Shown: positions 51,164 to 59,956 of the stretch, one piece after another
Layout: every line of letters starts with the position of its first letter
Position numbering within the stretch: position 1 is the first letter of the stretch
Assembly: GCA_016285645.1 (NCBI GenBank)
Contig: JAEERC010000027.1
Coordinates: 62,001 to 126,000, forward strand
Length of the DNA: 64,000 bases
Reading direction: 5' to 3'
Origin: Clostridiaceae bacterium
Lineage (GTDB): Bacteria > Bacillota > Clostridia > Oscillospirales > Acutalibacteraceae
Made by a program: the position numbers and the translations under genes
Notes under the pieces: model-generated
What the model was told of the DNA's origin: nothing
Databases searched by the model: none
The model's input: the letters and a program-made list of their open reading frames with translations, nothing else

Positions 51164-52266
51164 AGAGAGGCGAGGATTTTCTCCGCCTCTTCTTTTGTTA
51201 ATGAGCCGGGTGAAGAGAGGAAGTTCTTCGGAACCGCCTGCTCCCAGCGTTCGGCATAAACGGCTGCCTCGTCGGCGGTTATTTTTATTTTTACATCCGC
51301 GAGAGCCGAAATGACTTCGGTTACCTCGTCGGGTTCGGCGCCGCAGAGTTCGCAGAGTTTTTTCGCTTTTACGGGTGAGAATTTCTGCGCCCTTTCGAAA
51401 AACGCGGGGAAGAAAGCCGCGCACGCCGCTCCGTGGGGCACGCCGTAGTTTTCGGTAAGCACATAGCCGAGAGGATGCGGGAACGCCGTGCCGCAGGTGT
51501 TGATGACAACGCCCGCGTAAATCGAGCCCCTGTAGAGCGAATCCCTGAGCCCTTCATCGGGGAGCGACTTTGTTTCGTAAATTGTGCAAAGAGCGTTGTA
51601 GATATCGGGAATGCATTTTTCCGCCACAATGTCAATAAAGCCCGTTGATTTCGGAGTGAAATAGCCCTCAACCGCGTGAGCGAAGGCGTCAAGTGCGGTG
51701 GATACGGTTACGCCGTAGGGCATTGAGCAGGTGTATAACGGGTCGCAGAACGAAACCTTAGCGTAGCAGTCGGGACCCGAAATGCTTTTTTTACGCCCCG
51801 TTTCATCGTTTGTGAGAACGCTTACACCGGTGACCTCACTGCCCGTGCCCGCTGTGGTGCCCGCGAGGGCAACGGGAAGAGGAGCGTTTTCGTAAACCCT
51901 TTTGTAGATGTCAAAGGGCTCAAGTTCCGGGTTGGACGCGAATATGGCTATCGCCTTGGCGGAATCGAGCACTGAGCCGCCGCCTGCGCCGAAGATGAAA
52001 TCCGCCCCGCATTCCCTCGCCGCTTCGCCCGCCTCGCGGCAGGATGAAAGCAAGGGGTTTGCCGTGATTTTATCAAAAATTCCAAAGTTTATGCCCTGTT
52101 CCTCAAGGGCTTTGACGGCATCGTCAAGGGCGCCGCTTTTTTTCGCGCTCGTTCCGCCCGTTACTATCAGGCAGGTTTTTCCGAGCCCCGCGAGAAGAGC
52201 GGAATTATCCCTGAGAGCGCCTTTGCCGTAAATGACCCTCGCGGGCATAAAAATATTTTCAGCCAT
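51160..52266 (-). CDS. Iron-containing alcohol dehydrogenase
   Basis: 368 residues, Fe-ADH family III. NAD-binding loop FGAGGGSVLDSAKAIA, then TTAGTGSEVTG. Metal ligands lie in ALDAFAHAVEGYF and HPLGYVLTENYGVPHGAA. It reduces an aldehyde or ketone with NAD(P)H; the substrate (butanal, propanediol, others) is not clear from sequence. CGGGAG precedes the ATG at 52266. Single gene; its end overlaps the end of 50759-51163 on the other strand and no hairpin terminator is visible there. Confidence 0.93.
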   Translation of the reverse strand: MAENIFMPARVIYGKGALRDNSALLAGLGKTCLIVTGGTSAKKSGALDDAVKALEEQGINFGIFDKITANPLLSSCREAGEAARECGADFIFGAGGGSVLDSAKAIAIFASNPELEPFDIYKRVYENAPLPVALAGTTAGTGSEVTGVSVLTNDETGRKKSISGPDCYAKVSFCDPLYTCSMPYGVTVSTALDAFAHAVEGYFTPKSTGFIDIVAEKCIPDIYNALCTIYETKSLPDEGLRDSLYRGSIYAGVVINTCGTAFPHPLGYVLTENYGVPHGAACAAFFPAFFERAQKFSPVKAKKLCELCGAEPDEVTEVISALADVKIKITADEAAVYAERWEQAVPKNFLSSPGSLTKEEAEKILASL

Positions 52267-52296
52267 TGTAATTCTCCCGAAAAATCATATTAATTT

Positions 52297-52325
52297 ATTA
52301 TAACATATTATATGAAATTTTCTAC
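52297..52325 (-). promoter_or_regulatory. Probable promoter of the alcohol dehydrogenase gene
   Basis: Minus strand TATAAT at 52302-52297, 31 bases before the ATG, with only a weak TAGAAA 16 bases further upstream. Confidence 0.55.
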
Positions 52326-52347
52326 TGTTTTTTATGAATAAAAATAA

Positions 52348-52376
52348 TTGAAAATTATTGTATATTCCATTATAAT
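52348..52376 (+). promoter_or_regulatory. Promoter of the apbE-rnf operon
   Basis: TTGAAA (52348-52353), 17-base spacer, TATAAT (52371-52376). The only good promoter seen before the whole apbE-nusGII-Gx-rnfCDGEAB run. Confidence 0.85.
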
Positions 52377-52416
52377 GTATGATGTGTGATTATGCGGCTG
52401 AAAAGAGGTGTCCCGC

Positions 52417-53433
52417 GTGAAAAAGAAAAAACTGATTATCGCGGGCGCGGTTATCCTTATTGTTGCCGTAATCGCGGGTTTCTGCGTAAAACCCGTAAAA
52501 CAATTCTTTGCCGACAGAAAAGCCGCTCAAAAAACCGGATTTTATATGGACACGGTAGTCACAGCCGACATAACGGGTGAAAACTGCGGCGAGACAGCGG
52601 ACGCCGTGTTCAACGCCATACAGGTTCTTGAGGAGTTCTGCCTTTCAAAGACGGCTGAGGGTTCGGATATTTACGAGCTCAACGAAAAGGGAAAATACGA
52701 GGTTACGGACTCCACCCTCGGCATTCTTGAAAAATCACTAGAGGTGTGCAAAAAGAGCGGCGGCGCTCTCGATATAGGAATCGGCAAGCTTGTCGATTTA
52801 TGGAATGTAAAAAACAGGCAGACTCCCCCTTCGCAGGAGGAAACCAACGCTCTCAGAGGCAGCCGCTATGAAGGAATAAGCGTTGAAGCAAATGATGTCA
52901 CGCTCAAAGACGGCGTGAAAATCGACCTCGGCGCCGTGGGTAAAGGCGCCGCCTGCGACAGTGCGAGGGATATATGCGCTCTCTCGGGTGTAAAAAGAGC
53001 CGTTATAAGCGTGGGCGGAAGCATACTGCTTTACGGCGATGGCGAATTCACCGTGGGCATAGCGAGCCCCGAAACCGGCAGCGCCGATTATATAGCCGTG
53101 CTGACAACGGGCGCGGGCTTTGTTTCCACTTCGGGCACATACGAAAGATTCTTTGATTACGAAGGAAAAAGATACCACCATATTCTCGACCCCGAAACAG
53201 GTTATCCGGTTGATAACGGACTTTGCAGCGTGACCGTTGTTTCTGACAGCGGCATTTTAAGCGACGCTCTTTCGACCTCCTGCTTTGTTCTGGGGCTTGA
53301 GGACGGTATGAAACTTTGTGAGGAATACGGCTGTCAGGCGGTGTTCATCACCGATGACGGAAAAATATACACAACGGACGGAATAAGAGATTCGCTCGAA
53401 ATCTCGGACGATTCATTCTCGTTCGCGGATTGA
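52417..53433 (+). CDS. apbE: FAD:protein FMN transferase ApbE
   Basis: 338 residues from GTG 52417, with GAGGTG 6 bases before it; an earlier in-frame GTG lies within that ribosome site. An N-terminal membrane segment (LIIAGAVILIVAVIAGF) places the enzyme outside. Motifs: KIDLGAVGKGAACD, AVISVGGSILLYG and VSTSGTYERFF with YHHILDPETGYPV (Mg and FAD site). It attaches FMN through a phosphoester to a Thr in SGAT-type motifs. RnfD and RnfG, encoded downstream in the same run, are the obvious targets. Confidence 0.94.
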   Translation: MKKKKLIIAGAVILIVAVIAGFCVKPVKQFFADRKAAQKTGFYMDTVVTADITGENCGETADAVFNAIQVLEEFCLSKTAEGSDIYELNEKGKYEVTDSTLGILEKSLEVCKKSGGALDIGIGKLVDLWNVKNRQTPPSQEETNALRGSRYEGISVEANDVTLKDGVKIDLGAVGKGAACDSARDICALSGVKRAVISVGGSILLYGDGEFTVGIASPETGSADYIAVLTTGAGFVSTSGTYERFFDYEGKRYHHILDPETGYPVDNGLCSVTVVSDSGILSDALSTSCFVLGLEDGMKLCEEYGCQAVFITDDGKIYTTDGIRDSLEISDDSFSFAD

Positions 53434-53436
53434 AAT

Positions 53437-53814
53437 ATGAAAATCGGACTTATAAAAAAAGCGGATATATTCATAATCGCGGGTGTTGTTTTAATCTGCG
53501 TTCTCGGCATAATTCTTCTGCGCTCGGGAGACAGCGGAAAACTGACCGCCGTGATTACCGTTGACGGCGAGGTGTATGAGAGCGTTGACCTTTCGAAGGT
53601 TGACTCCCCCTACGAGATAACAACGCCTACGGTACCGCGCACGGTGATAGCCGTTGAGAAAAACGCCGTTTATTTCCGCTCGTCTGAGTGTGAGAATCAA
53701 CTGTGCGTAAAAAGCGGAAAACTCGACAGAGGCGGCGAGACCGCGGTATGCCTGCCCGCGAAGGTGGTTGTGACCGTAAGGGCGCAGCGGAATGTTGACG
53801 CGGTGACTTATTGA
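53437..53814 (+). CDS. NusG-domain-II membrane protein
   Basis: 125 residues. One N-terminal membrane helix (IFIIAGVVLICVLGIILL), then a NusG-domain-II fold ending in a Cys-containing loop (CENQLCVKSGKLDRGG) and AVCLPAKVVVTV. Found beside Rnf, Gx-transporter or ApbE genes in Clostridia; function unknown. Three bases after apbE and one before the Gx gene. Confidence 0.9.
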   Translation: MKIGLIKKADIFIIAGVVLICVLGIILLRSGDSGKLTAVITVDGEVYESVDLSKVDSPYEITTPTVPRTVIAVEKNAVYFRSSECENQLCVKSGKLDRGGETAVCLPAKVVVTVRAQRNVDAVTY

Positions 53815-53815
53815 T

Positions 53816-54355
53816 ATGAACAAGAAAGACAACAACAGTTTTGCATACAAGGCGGCGCTCGGCGGTATTCTCTGCGCTCAGGCGCTCGCGATATCCTGGC
53901 TTGAAAGCCTGCTGCCCGCCTTTCCGTTTATGCCTCCCGGGGCAAAGCCGGGGCTTTCGAACATAATCACAATGTTCGCCGCGGGCGAGCTCGGGCTCGG
54001 TTACGCCGTGACGATAACCGTTCTCAAGGCGCTTTTCGCCCTTGTAACAAGGGGCGCGACGGCGGGAGCGATGAGTTTCGCGGGCGGTATTCTGAGCACC
54101 CTTGTTATGTGGCTTCTGCTCAGATACTGCAGGGAAAAAATCGGGCTTACGGGCATTTCGGTTTTATGCGCTCTTTCGCATAACGCGGGTCAGCTCGCAG
54201 TTGCGATGTTCATAACGGGCACGAAATCCGTAATATACTACGCCCCGTTTATGGGGCTTTACGCGGCAGCCGCCGGCGCGGTTACGGGCGTTATTCTCAA
54301 AGCGGTTTTGCCCGCTCTTCAAAAACAGGAAAAATTTTTTATCAGACATAGATAA
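53816..54355 (+). CDS. Gx transporter family membrane protein
   Basis: 179 residues, about five membrane helices. PFMPPGAKPGLSNIITMFA is the Gx family motif; the family is also annotated as heptaprenyl diphosphate synthase component I. The transported compound is unknown. Its constant place between a NusG-domain-II gene and rnfC suggests a link to flavin or quinone supply for redox membrane proteins. This is inference. Confidence 0.9.
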   Translation: MNKKDNNSFAYKAALGGILCAQALAISWLESLLPAFPFMPPGAKPGLSNIITMFAAGELGLGYAVTITVLKALFALVTRGATAGAMSFAGGILSTLVMWLLLRYCREKIGLTGISVLCALSHNAGQLAVAMFITGTKSVIYYAPFMGLYAAAAGAVTGVILKAVLPALQKQEKFFIRHR

Positions 54356-54367
54356 GGAGTTGAATGC

Positions 54368-55714
54368 ATGGCTTCTGAAAAAAACAAGGTTATCAAAGCC
54401 GTGAAACAGGTCAAAGGCGGAGTCATCGTAAACCATCACAAGACCACCGCGAACTGTGAGGTTGTAAGGATTCCCACACCGCAGACCGTTATGCTGCCAA
54501 TGCAGCAGCATATCGGCGCGCCCTGCACACCTACGGTGCAGGTAGGCGACCATGTGGACATCGGTCAGGTTGTAGGCGACAGCGACAAATTCGTAAGCGC
54601 GCCTATTCACGCCTCTGTTTCCGGCACGGTAAAATCAATCCAGAACATCAAGCTCCCCACGGGCAATATGACTCAGGCGGTCACGATTGAGTCGGACGGC
54701 GAAAACAGATACTGGGAGGGCATAAAGCGCCCCGACATAAGATCGAAAGAGGACTTCATCAAGGCGGTTCGCGCCTCGGGTCTTGTCGGTCTCGGCGGAG
54801 CGGGCTTTCCCTCGTTTATCAAGCTGTCGTTCAAGGAAGAACAGCATATTGACACGCTTGTTGTAAACGCGGCGGAGTGCGAGCCGTACATCACGGTTGA
54901 CTACCGCGAGTGCCTCGACAATTCGTGGGATATAGTTTCGAGCATCGACATTCTCTGCAGTCTGTTTGAGTTCAAGAACGTCATTATAGCCGTTGAGGAC
55001 AACAAGCCCGATGTTTTCGGAGTGCTCAGGGATGTGGCGAGCGCTCACGACATTAATCACAGCAACGTAAAACTTATGACGCTCAAATCAAAATATCCGC
55101 AGGGCGCTGAAAAGATGATTGTTCAGTCCGCCACGGGCAGAAAGGTTCCGCCCGGAAAACTCCCCGCCGATGTCGGCTGCGTGGTTATGAATGTTGGCTC
55201 TGTCGCCTTCCTTTCACGCTACCTCAAAACGGGCAAGCCGCTTGTAAGCCGCTCGCTCACCATAGACGGCTCGGCAATAGCGAACCCGATGAATGTGCGC
55301 GCCCCGATAGGCACGAATATAGGCGAGCTTATAGATTTCTGCGGCGGATTCAAAGAGGAGCCCTGCAAAATCATACTCGGCGGACCTATGATGGGTCACG
55401 CGATTGTTTCAACCAATCACCCGACCTGCAAGCAGAACAACGCCATACTCGCGTTCGCGAAGGATGACACCATCTTAAAGCCCGAACGCGACTGCATACG
55501 CTGCGGACGCTGCGCGCAGGTGTGCCCGATAAATCTTATGCCCACCCTCATAACAAGATACACAAAGGCAAAGGATGTCGCCGCGCTCAAGGCGGCGGGA
55601 GTTAATGTCTGTATGGAATGCGGCTCCTGCTCCTTCGCCTGCCCGGCGGGCAAACCCCTTGTTCAACATATGAGACTCGCCAAAGCTATGGTAAAGGAGG
55701 CGGATGCGAAATGA
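54368..55714 (+). CDS. rnfC: Rnf complex subunit RnfC
   Basis: 448 residues, RBS AAGGAG. NADH/FMN-binding motif GLGGAGFPSF (141-150). Two [4Fe-4S] motifs: CIRCGRCAQVCP (376-387) and CMECGSCSFACP (415-426). It is the cytoplasmic NADH-binding subunit of the Rnf ferredoxin:NAD+ oxidoreductase. Length is that of clostridial RnfC without the long alanine-rich tail of Proteobacteria. Overlaps rnfD by 4 bases. Confidence 0.96.
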   Translation: MASEKNKVIKAVKQVKGGVIVNHHKTTANCEVVRIPTPQTVMLPMQQHIGAPCTPTVQVGDHVDIGQVVGDSDKFVSAPIHASVSGTVKSIQNIKLPTGNMTQAVTIESDGENRYWEGIKRPDIRSKEDFIKAVRASGLVGLGGAGFPSFIKLSFKEEQHIDTLVVNAAECEPYITVDYRECLDNSWDIVSSIDILCSLFEFKNVIIAVEDNKPDVFGVLRDVASAHDINHSNVKLMTLKSKYPQGAEKMIVQSATGRKVPPGKLPADVGCVVMNVGSVAFLSRYLKTGKPLVSRSLTIDGSAIANPMNVRAPIGTNIGELIDFCGGFKEEPCKIILGGPMMGHAIVSTNHPTCKQNNAILAFAKDDTILKPERDCIRCGRCAQVCPINLMPTLITRYTKAKDVAALKAAGVNVCMECGSCSFACPAGKPLVQHMRLAKAMVKEADAK

Positions 55715-56718
55715 TTTCGGCAAAAGCGGCAGATGAAAAATTACTCACCGTAAGCGCCTCACCTCACGTGCGCTCGGCAACAACCTCGAGAATGATTATG
55801 CTCGATGTGATTATCTCGCTGTGCCCCGCGCTCATAGCCTCGGTTCTCATTTTCGGCCTGCGCGCCCTCGCTGTTACCGCAGTTACGGTGGCGTCGTGTA
55901 TGCTCAGCGAATATGTAAGCCGTAAAATTATGAAGCGCTCAAACACTCTGGGCGATTTAAGCGCAATTGTAACGGGTATGCTTCTCGCTTTCAACCTCCC
56001 CTCCTCCATACCGTTCTGGATGGCGGCTCTCGGCGGAGCTATAGCGATTGTCATTGTCAAGCAGTTCTTCGGCGGAATAGGCGAAAACTTCGTGAACCCC
56101 GCCATAACCGCGAGAATCATTCTTCTGCTCTCGTTCTCATCGGCGATGAGTTCGTGGCCCGTACCCCGTCAGGGACTCATGGTCAAGGCGGTTGACGCCG
56201 TTACGGGCGCTACTCCCCTGGCTGTTATTTCGGAGGGGTCGGGCAGTCTTCCCTCCCTGACGGATATGTTCATCGGGCTTCGCGGCGGCTGCCTCGGCGA
56301 AACCTGCGCTCTGGCGCTTATAATCGGCGGGCTTTACCTCATAATCCGCAAGGTTATCTCCCCCGCCATACCGCTCTCGTTTATCGGCACGGTCGCAGTG
56401 ATAATGCTCATAGCGAAGAAAGGCGATTTCACCGCGCTTTCATATCAGATTTTAAGCGGCGGTCTTCTGCTCGGCGCGATATTCATGGCGACGGACTACT
56501 CGACATCGCCCATAAGCTTCAAGGGCAAAATCATTTTCGGTATCGGCTGCGGTGTCATCACCTGCCTTATCAGAATATTCGGCAGTTATCCCGAGGGCGT
56601 TTCGTTCTCGATTATCATTATGAACATACTTGTTCCGCACATTGAAAAACTCACAACTCCCAAGCCGTTCGGCACACCCAAAAAGGAGAAAAAGGCAAAG
56701 GAGGAGGCAAAGGCATGA
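55711..56718 (+). CDS. rnfD: Rnf complex subunit RnfD
   Basis: 335 residues from ATG 55711 (AAAGGAGG upstream, ATGA overlap with rnfC). Integral membrane protein with about ten helices. The covalent FMN site is Thr168 in TGATPLAV. NFVNPAITARI and the C-terminal MATDYSTSPI follow. Carries electrons within the ion-pumping core. C-terminal Lys-rich tail (KKEKKAKEEAKA). Confidence 0.96.
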   Translation: MISAKAADEKLLTVSASPHVRSATTSRMIMLDVIISLCPALIASVLIFGLRALAVTAVTVASCMLSEYVSRKIMKRSNTLGDLSAIVTGMLLAFNLPSSIPFWMAALGGAIAIVIVKQFFGGIGENFVNPAITARIILLLSFSSAMSSWPVPRQGLMVKAVDAVTGATPLAVISEGSGSLPSLTDMFIGLRGGCLGETCALALIIGGLYLIIRKVISPAIPLSFIGTVAVIMLIAKKGDFTALSYQILSGGLLLGAIFMATDYSTSPISFKGKIIFGIGCGVITCLIRIFGSYPEGVSFSIIIMNILVPHIEKLTTPKPFGTPKKEKKAKEEAKA

Positions 56719-57281
56719 ATAAGATAAAAGAATTCATCGTTCCGACCGCCACTCTTTTCATAATCTGCCTTGTGGCTTCCGTTCTGCTCGGGCTTACAAA
56801 CAAGGTGACCGCTCCTAAAATCGAGCAGATTGCCTATGAGAATCAGCAGAACGCGATGAAAGAGGTTCTGCCGGACGCCGAAAAATTCGGCGAAACAAAA
56901 AGCGCCTCCGGCTGTGATTACAGTGAGGCGTACGCGCCGGACGGAAGCGTTATCGGCTATGCCATTACAGCCGTCGGAAAAGGCGGCTACGGCGGCGACA
57001 TCAAACTTATGGTCGGCGTAGGTAAGGACGGCAAGGTGACATCCGTCAGCGTGCTCGAGCAGGAGGAGACCGCGAGCATAGGCGGAAAGCTTATGAATCA
57101 GGACGCTTTTCTGAACAGATTCATCGGCGTTTCGGGCAAGGCGGCACTCACCAAAAACGGCGGCACGATAGACGCCGTGTCGGGCGCCACGAAATCTTCC
57201 ACGGGTCTTACGGACGCCGTCAACAACGCGCTTATCTGTTTTGAAGCAATAAACGGAGAGGAGGGTAACGGCAATGGCTGA
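56715..57281 (+). CDS. rnfG: Rnf complex subunit RnfG
   Basis: 188 residues. One N-terminal membrane helix, then an outside FMN-binding domain. The flavinylation motif is SGATKSS (156-162), Thr159 being the expected FMN attachment site. EQEETASIGGKLMNQDAF is conserved. Probably modified by the ApbE of this run. Overlaps rnfD by 4 and rnfE by 8 bases. Confidence 0.96.
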   Translation: MNKIKEFIVPTATLFIICLVASVLLGLTNKVTAPKIEQIAYENQQNAMKEVLPDAEKFGETKSASGCDYSEAYAPDGSVIGYAITAVGKGGYGGDIKLMVGVGKDGKVTSVSVLEQEETASIGGKLMNQDAFLNRFIGVSGKAALTKNGGTIDAVSGATKSSTGLTDAVNNALICFEAINGEEGNGNG

Positions 57282-58035
57282 AAAGAAATCGCTCGGTAAA
57301 GAATTCACCAAGGGTCTTATAGCGGAAAACCCGGTTCTCCGCCTTGTACTCGGCACCTGCCCCACCCTCGCCGTATCGGTCGCGGTAACGAACGCTATAG
57401 GTATGGGAATCGCGGCTACAATAGTTCTTATCTGCTCGAACATCGTTATATCCGCCCTTCGCAAGGTAATACCCTCGAAGGTCAGAATACCCGCCTACAT
57501 AGTTGTTATCGCCTCGTTCGTAACAATAGTTCAGTTGTTCGTAAAGGCGTTTGTTCCCGCGCTTGACAGCGCGCTGGGCGTGTATCTTCCGCTGATAGTC
57601 GTCAACTGCATTATCCTCGGCAGGGCTGAGGCGTTCGCGGGCAAAAACTCCGTTGCCGCCTCGTTCTTCGACGGGCTCGGAATGGGTCTCGGCTTCACCC
57701 TCGCGCTTATAGTGATGGCTTCAATAAGGGAAATACTCGGCGCGGGCTCCTTCCTTGACGGAATCAGTTCGCTCACCGTTCTTTTCGGCTATTCGGGCTT
57801 TGACGGCTTCAAGAACATTCTGAGTCAGCCGATGGGAATACTCACACTCGCCCCCGGCGGATTCTTCGTGTTCGGCGTTGTTATGGCGCTTGCCAACAAA
57901 CTTGCCGAGAAAAAGGGCAAAACTCCCGCGGAGCTCAAAGGCTGCGCGAACTGCCCGATGGCTCACAGCTGCACGCTTATTGACAGAGAGGACGCCTGTG
58001 ACAATAAAGAAGAGAAGGAGGGCGCTGCCGTATGA
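57274..58035 (+). CDS. rnfE: Rnf complex subunit RnfE
   Basis: 253 residues, six membrane helices related to RnfA. GLIAENPVLRLVLGTCPTLA and VVNCIILGRAEAFA contain the conserved membrane cysteines that hold a transmembrane Fe-S centre with RnfA. The C-terminal tail (CANCPMAHSC, then CDNKEEKEGAAV) adds four cysteines, as in several clostridial RnfE proteins. Overlaps rnfA by 4 bases. Confidence 0.96.
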   Translation: MAEKKSLGKEFTKGLIAENPVLRLVLGTCPTLAVSVAVTNAIGMGIAATIVLICSNIVISALRKVIPSKVRIPAYIVVIASFVTIVQLFVKAFVPALDSALGVYLPLIVVNCIILGRAEAFAGKNSVAASFFDGLGMGLGFTLALIVMASIREILGAGSFLDGISSLTVLFGYSGFDGFKNILSQPMGILTLAPGGFFVFGVVMALANKLAEKKGKTPAELKGCANCPMAHSCTLIDREDACDNKEEKEGAAV

Positions 58036-58622
58036 AAGCACTCGCCATGATTTTTATGACGGCAATACTTACCGAGAATTTCATTCTCTGCAAATTCCTC
58101 GGTATATGCCCGTTCCTCGGCGTTTCGAAGAAACTCAACACGGCGGTCGGCATGAGCGTTGCGGTCATATTCGTTATGGGCATCGCAACAGCCGTCACCT
58201 ACCCCATAAACACGGGGCTTCTCGTAAAATACAATCTCGAGTATCTGCAGACCATAGTTTTCATCCTCGTTATAGCGGCTCTTGTTCAGTTTGTTGAAAT
58301 CATACTCAAGAAGTTCATACCCTCGCTCTATCAGGCGCTCGGCATTTACCTGCCGCTGATTACCACAAACTGCGCCGTGCTCGGCGTTGTGCTTCTGAAC
58401 ATTGACAACGGCTACGGCTTCGCGCAGTCGATGATAAACTCAATCGGCGCGGGCGTGGGCTTTATGGTTGCGATGATTATGTTCGCGGGCGTGCGCGAGC
58501 GGCTTGAGGGCTGCAACATTCCCAAGGCGCTCAACGGTCTGCCCATCACTCTTATTGCCGCGTCACTCGTCTCGGTTTCCTTCCAGGGCTTCACGGGCGT
58601 AGTGGAAGGCATATTCGGTTAA
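58032..58622 (+). CDS. rnfA: Rnf complex subunit RnfA
   Basis: 196 residues, six membrane helices. ILTENFILCKFLGICPFLGVS and LITTNCAVLGVVLLN hold the conserved Cys residues facing those of RnfE. Forms the membrane core with RnfE and RnfD. Followed by rnfB after 18 bases. Confidence 0.96.
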   Translation: MKALAMIFMTAILTENFILCKFLGICPFLGVSKKLNTAVGMSVAVIFVMGIATAVTYPINTGLLVKYNLEYLQTIVFILVIAALVQFVEIILKKFIPSLYQALGIYLPLITTNCAVLGVVLLNIDNGYGFAQSMINSIGAGVGFMVAMIMFAGVRERLEGCNIPKALNGLPITLIAASLVSVSFQGFTGVVEGIFG

Positions 58623-58640
58623 GAAAGGCGGTATTGAATT

Positions 58641-59447
58641 ATGAATCCTATTGTTACCGCTGTTATAGTGCTCGCGGTTCTGGGCGCCGTCTGCGGACTC
58701 GCGCTCGCAATCGCTTCAAAGGTTTTTGCCGTGCCCGTTGACGAAAAGGCGGAGAAAATACGCGAGTGCCTGCCGGGCGCTAACTGCGGCGCCTGCGGCT
58801 TCTCGGGCTGTGACGGCTACGCCGCCGCCCTTTCAAAGGGCGAAACAACAAACACCGCGCTGTGCAACCCCGGCGGCAATGAGGCGTCCAAAGCCATAGC
58901 CGAAATCACGGGCCTCGCAGCGGAGGATGTAAAGCCGATGGCGGCTGTTGTGCTCTGCCAGGGCAACAACATAAACGCCTCGAGAAAACTCGAGTATCAG
59001 GGCGTGCAGAGCTGTAAAATGGCGAGCCAGCTTTTCGGCGGACCGAAGGACTGCATCTACGGCTGTGTAGGTATGGGCGACTGCGTAAACGTCTGTCAGT
59101 ATGAAGCGATTCAGCTCTGTGACGGCGTTGCGAGAATCAATCCCGCTCTCTGCAAAGCGTGCAAAATGTGCGTAAACACCTGCCCCAAGGGTATAATAAA
59201 ACTTATGCCGCTCAACGAGACAAAAGCCGCCGTGCTCTGCAACAACCACGACAAGGGCAACCTTACGATGAAGGAGTGCAAGGCGGGCTGCATCGGCTGT
59301 ATGAAGTGCGTCAAGGTGTGCGAATTTGACGCTGTAAAGGTTGAAAACTTCTGTGCCGTTGTTGACTATGAAAAATGCGTCGGCTGCGGAAAATGCCACG
59401 AGGCGTGCCCGAAAGGCGCAATCGACCTAATCACGCTTCACGCTTAA
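58641..59447 (+). CDS. rnfB: Rnf complex subunit RnfB, multi-cluster ferredoxin-like
   Basis: 268 residues. An N-terminal membrane helix is followed by ECLPGANCGACGFSGC (42-57), the proximal [4Fe-4S] motif, then ferredoxin-type motifs CVGMGDCVNVC, CKACKMCVNTCP, CIGCMKCVKVC and CVGCGKCHEACP. It accepts electrons from reduced ferredoxin and passes them to the membrane core. The order rnfCDGEAB is the clostridial one. RBS AGAAAGGCGG. Confidence 0.96.
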   Translation: MNPIVTAVIVLAVLGAVCGLALAIASKVFAVPVDEKAEKIRECLPGANCGACGFSGCDGYAAALSKGETTNTALCNPGGNEASKAIAEITGLAAEDVKPMAAVVLCQGNNINASRKLEYQGVQSCKMASQLFGGPKDCIYGCVGMGDCVNVCQYEAIQLCDGVARINPALCKACKMCVNTCPKGIIKLMPLNETKAAVLCNNHDKGNLTMKECKAGCIGCMKCVKVCEFDAVKVENFCAVVDYEKCVGCGKCHEACPKGAIDLITLHA

Positions 59448-59460
59448 TGACAACAAAAAA

Positions 59461-59480
59461 CCGGGGTTGTGATACCCCGG
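59461..59480 (+). terminator. Bidirectional terminator after rnfB
   Basis: A 7-bp stem (CCGGGGT / ACCCCGG), 6-base loop, then seven T; six A before it serve the convergent lipoprotein gene. Confidence 0.92.
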
Positions 59481-59499
59481 TTTTTTTATTTACCTGTTT

Positions 59500-59946
59500 T
59501 TATCTGAAATAGGCGATTACGCTTATTTCGGATTTTTCTTTTGAGTAGGAGACATAAACCTCGGCGTTTTTGCTGTTTACGGCGTCGAACAGGAACGGGT
59601 CCTTGCCGGTGTCAAGGCGGTCTGTAAAGCCCGCCTCCTCACATTTCGCCACATAATCCTTAAATTCCGCTTCGGAGCAGTTCGCCAGAAGATTGTATTC
59701 GTTTTTGTAATCGAAATAATCCTCTTCGATAATCTCCTTGAATTTGTAATCGGGAAGATAATAGATTATATTGAGGGCTCCCTGGGATTCAAGGCCCGTA
59801 GCCCCCTCCTTCGCGGTGGGAACGGGTTTTTCGGTAACCTGAGAAGTTTCCGTAAGTTCTTTGCTGCCGTCCTCCTTCGCGCCGCAGGCGCACAGTGAAA
59901 GAAGAACAGCGGCGGTTAAAAAGATCGCAGATAGTTTCTTTATCAT
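59500..59946 (-). CDS. Small lipoprotein of unknown function
   Basis: 148 residues. Lipoprotein signal peptide ending LSLCAC (lipobox Cys21). The mature part starts with a Thr/Glu-rich linker, then a compact domain with YYLPDYKFKEIIEEDYFDY, CSEAEFKDYVAKCEEAGF (a Cys pair that could form a disulfide) and SISVIAYF-type strands. No family recognised. AGAGGTG precedes the ATG. Last gene of metG-tatD-lipoprotein, 10 bases after tatD. Confidence 0.82.
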   Translation of the reverse strand: MIKKLSAIFLTAAVLLSLCACGAKEDGSKELTETSQVTEKPVPTAKEGATGLESQGALNIIYYLPDYKFKEIIEEDYFDYKNEYNLLANCSEAEFKDYVAKCEEAGFTDRLDTGKDPFLFDAVNSKNAEVYVSYSKEKSEISVIAYFR

Positions 59947-59956
59947 ATAACACCTC

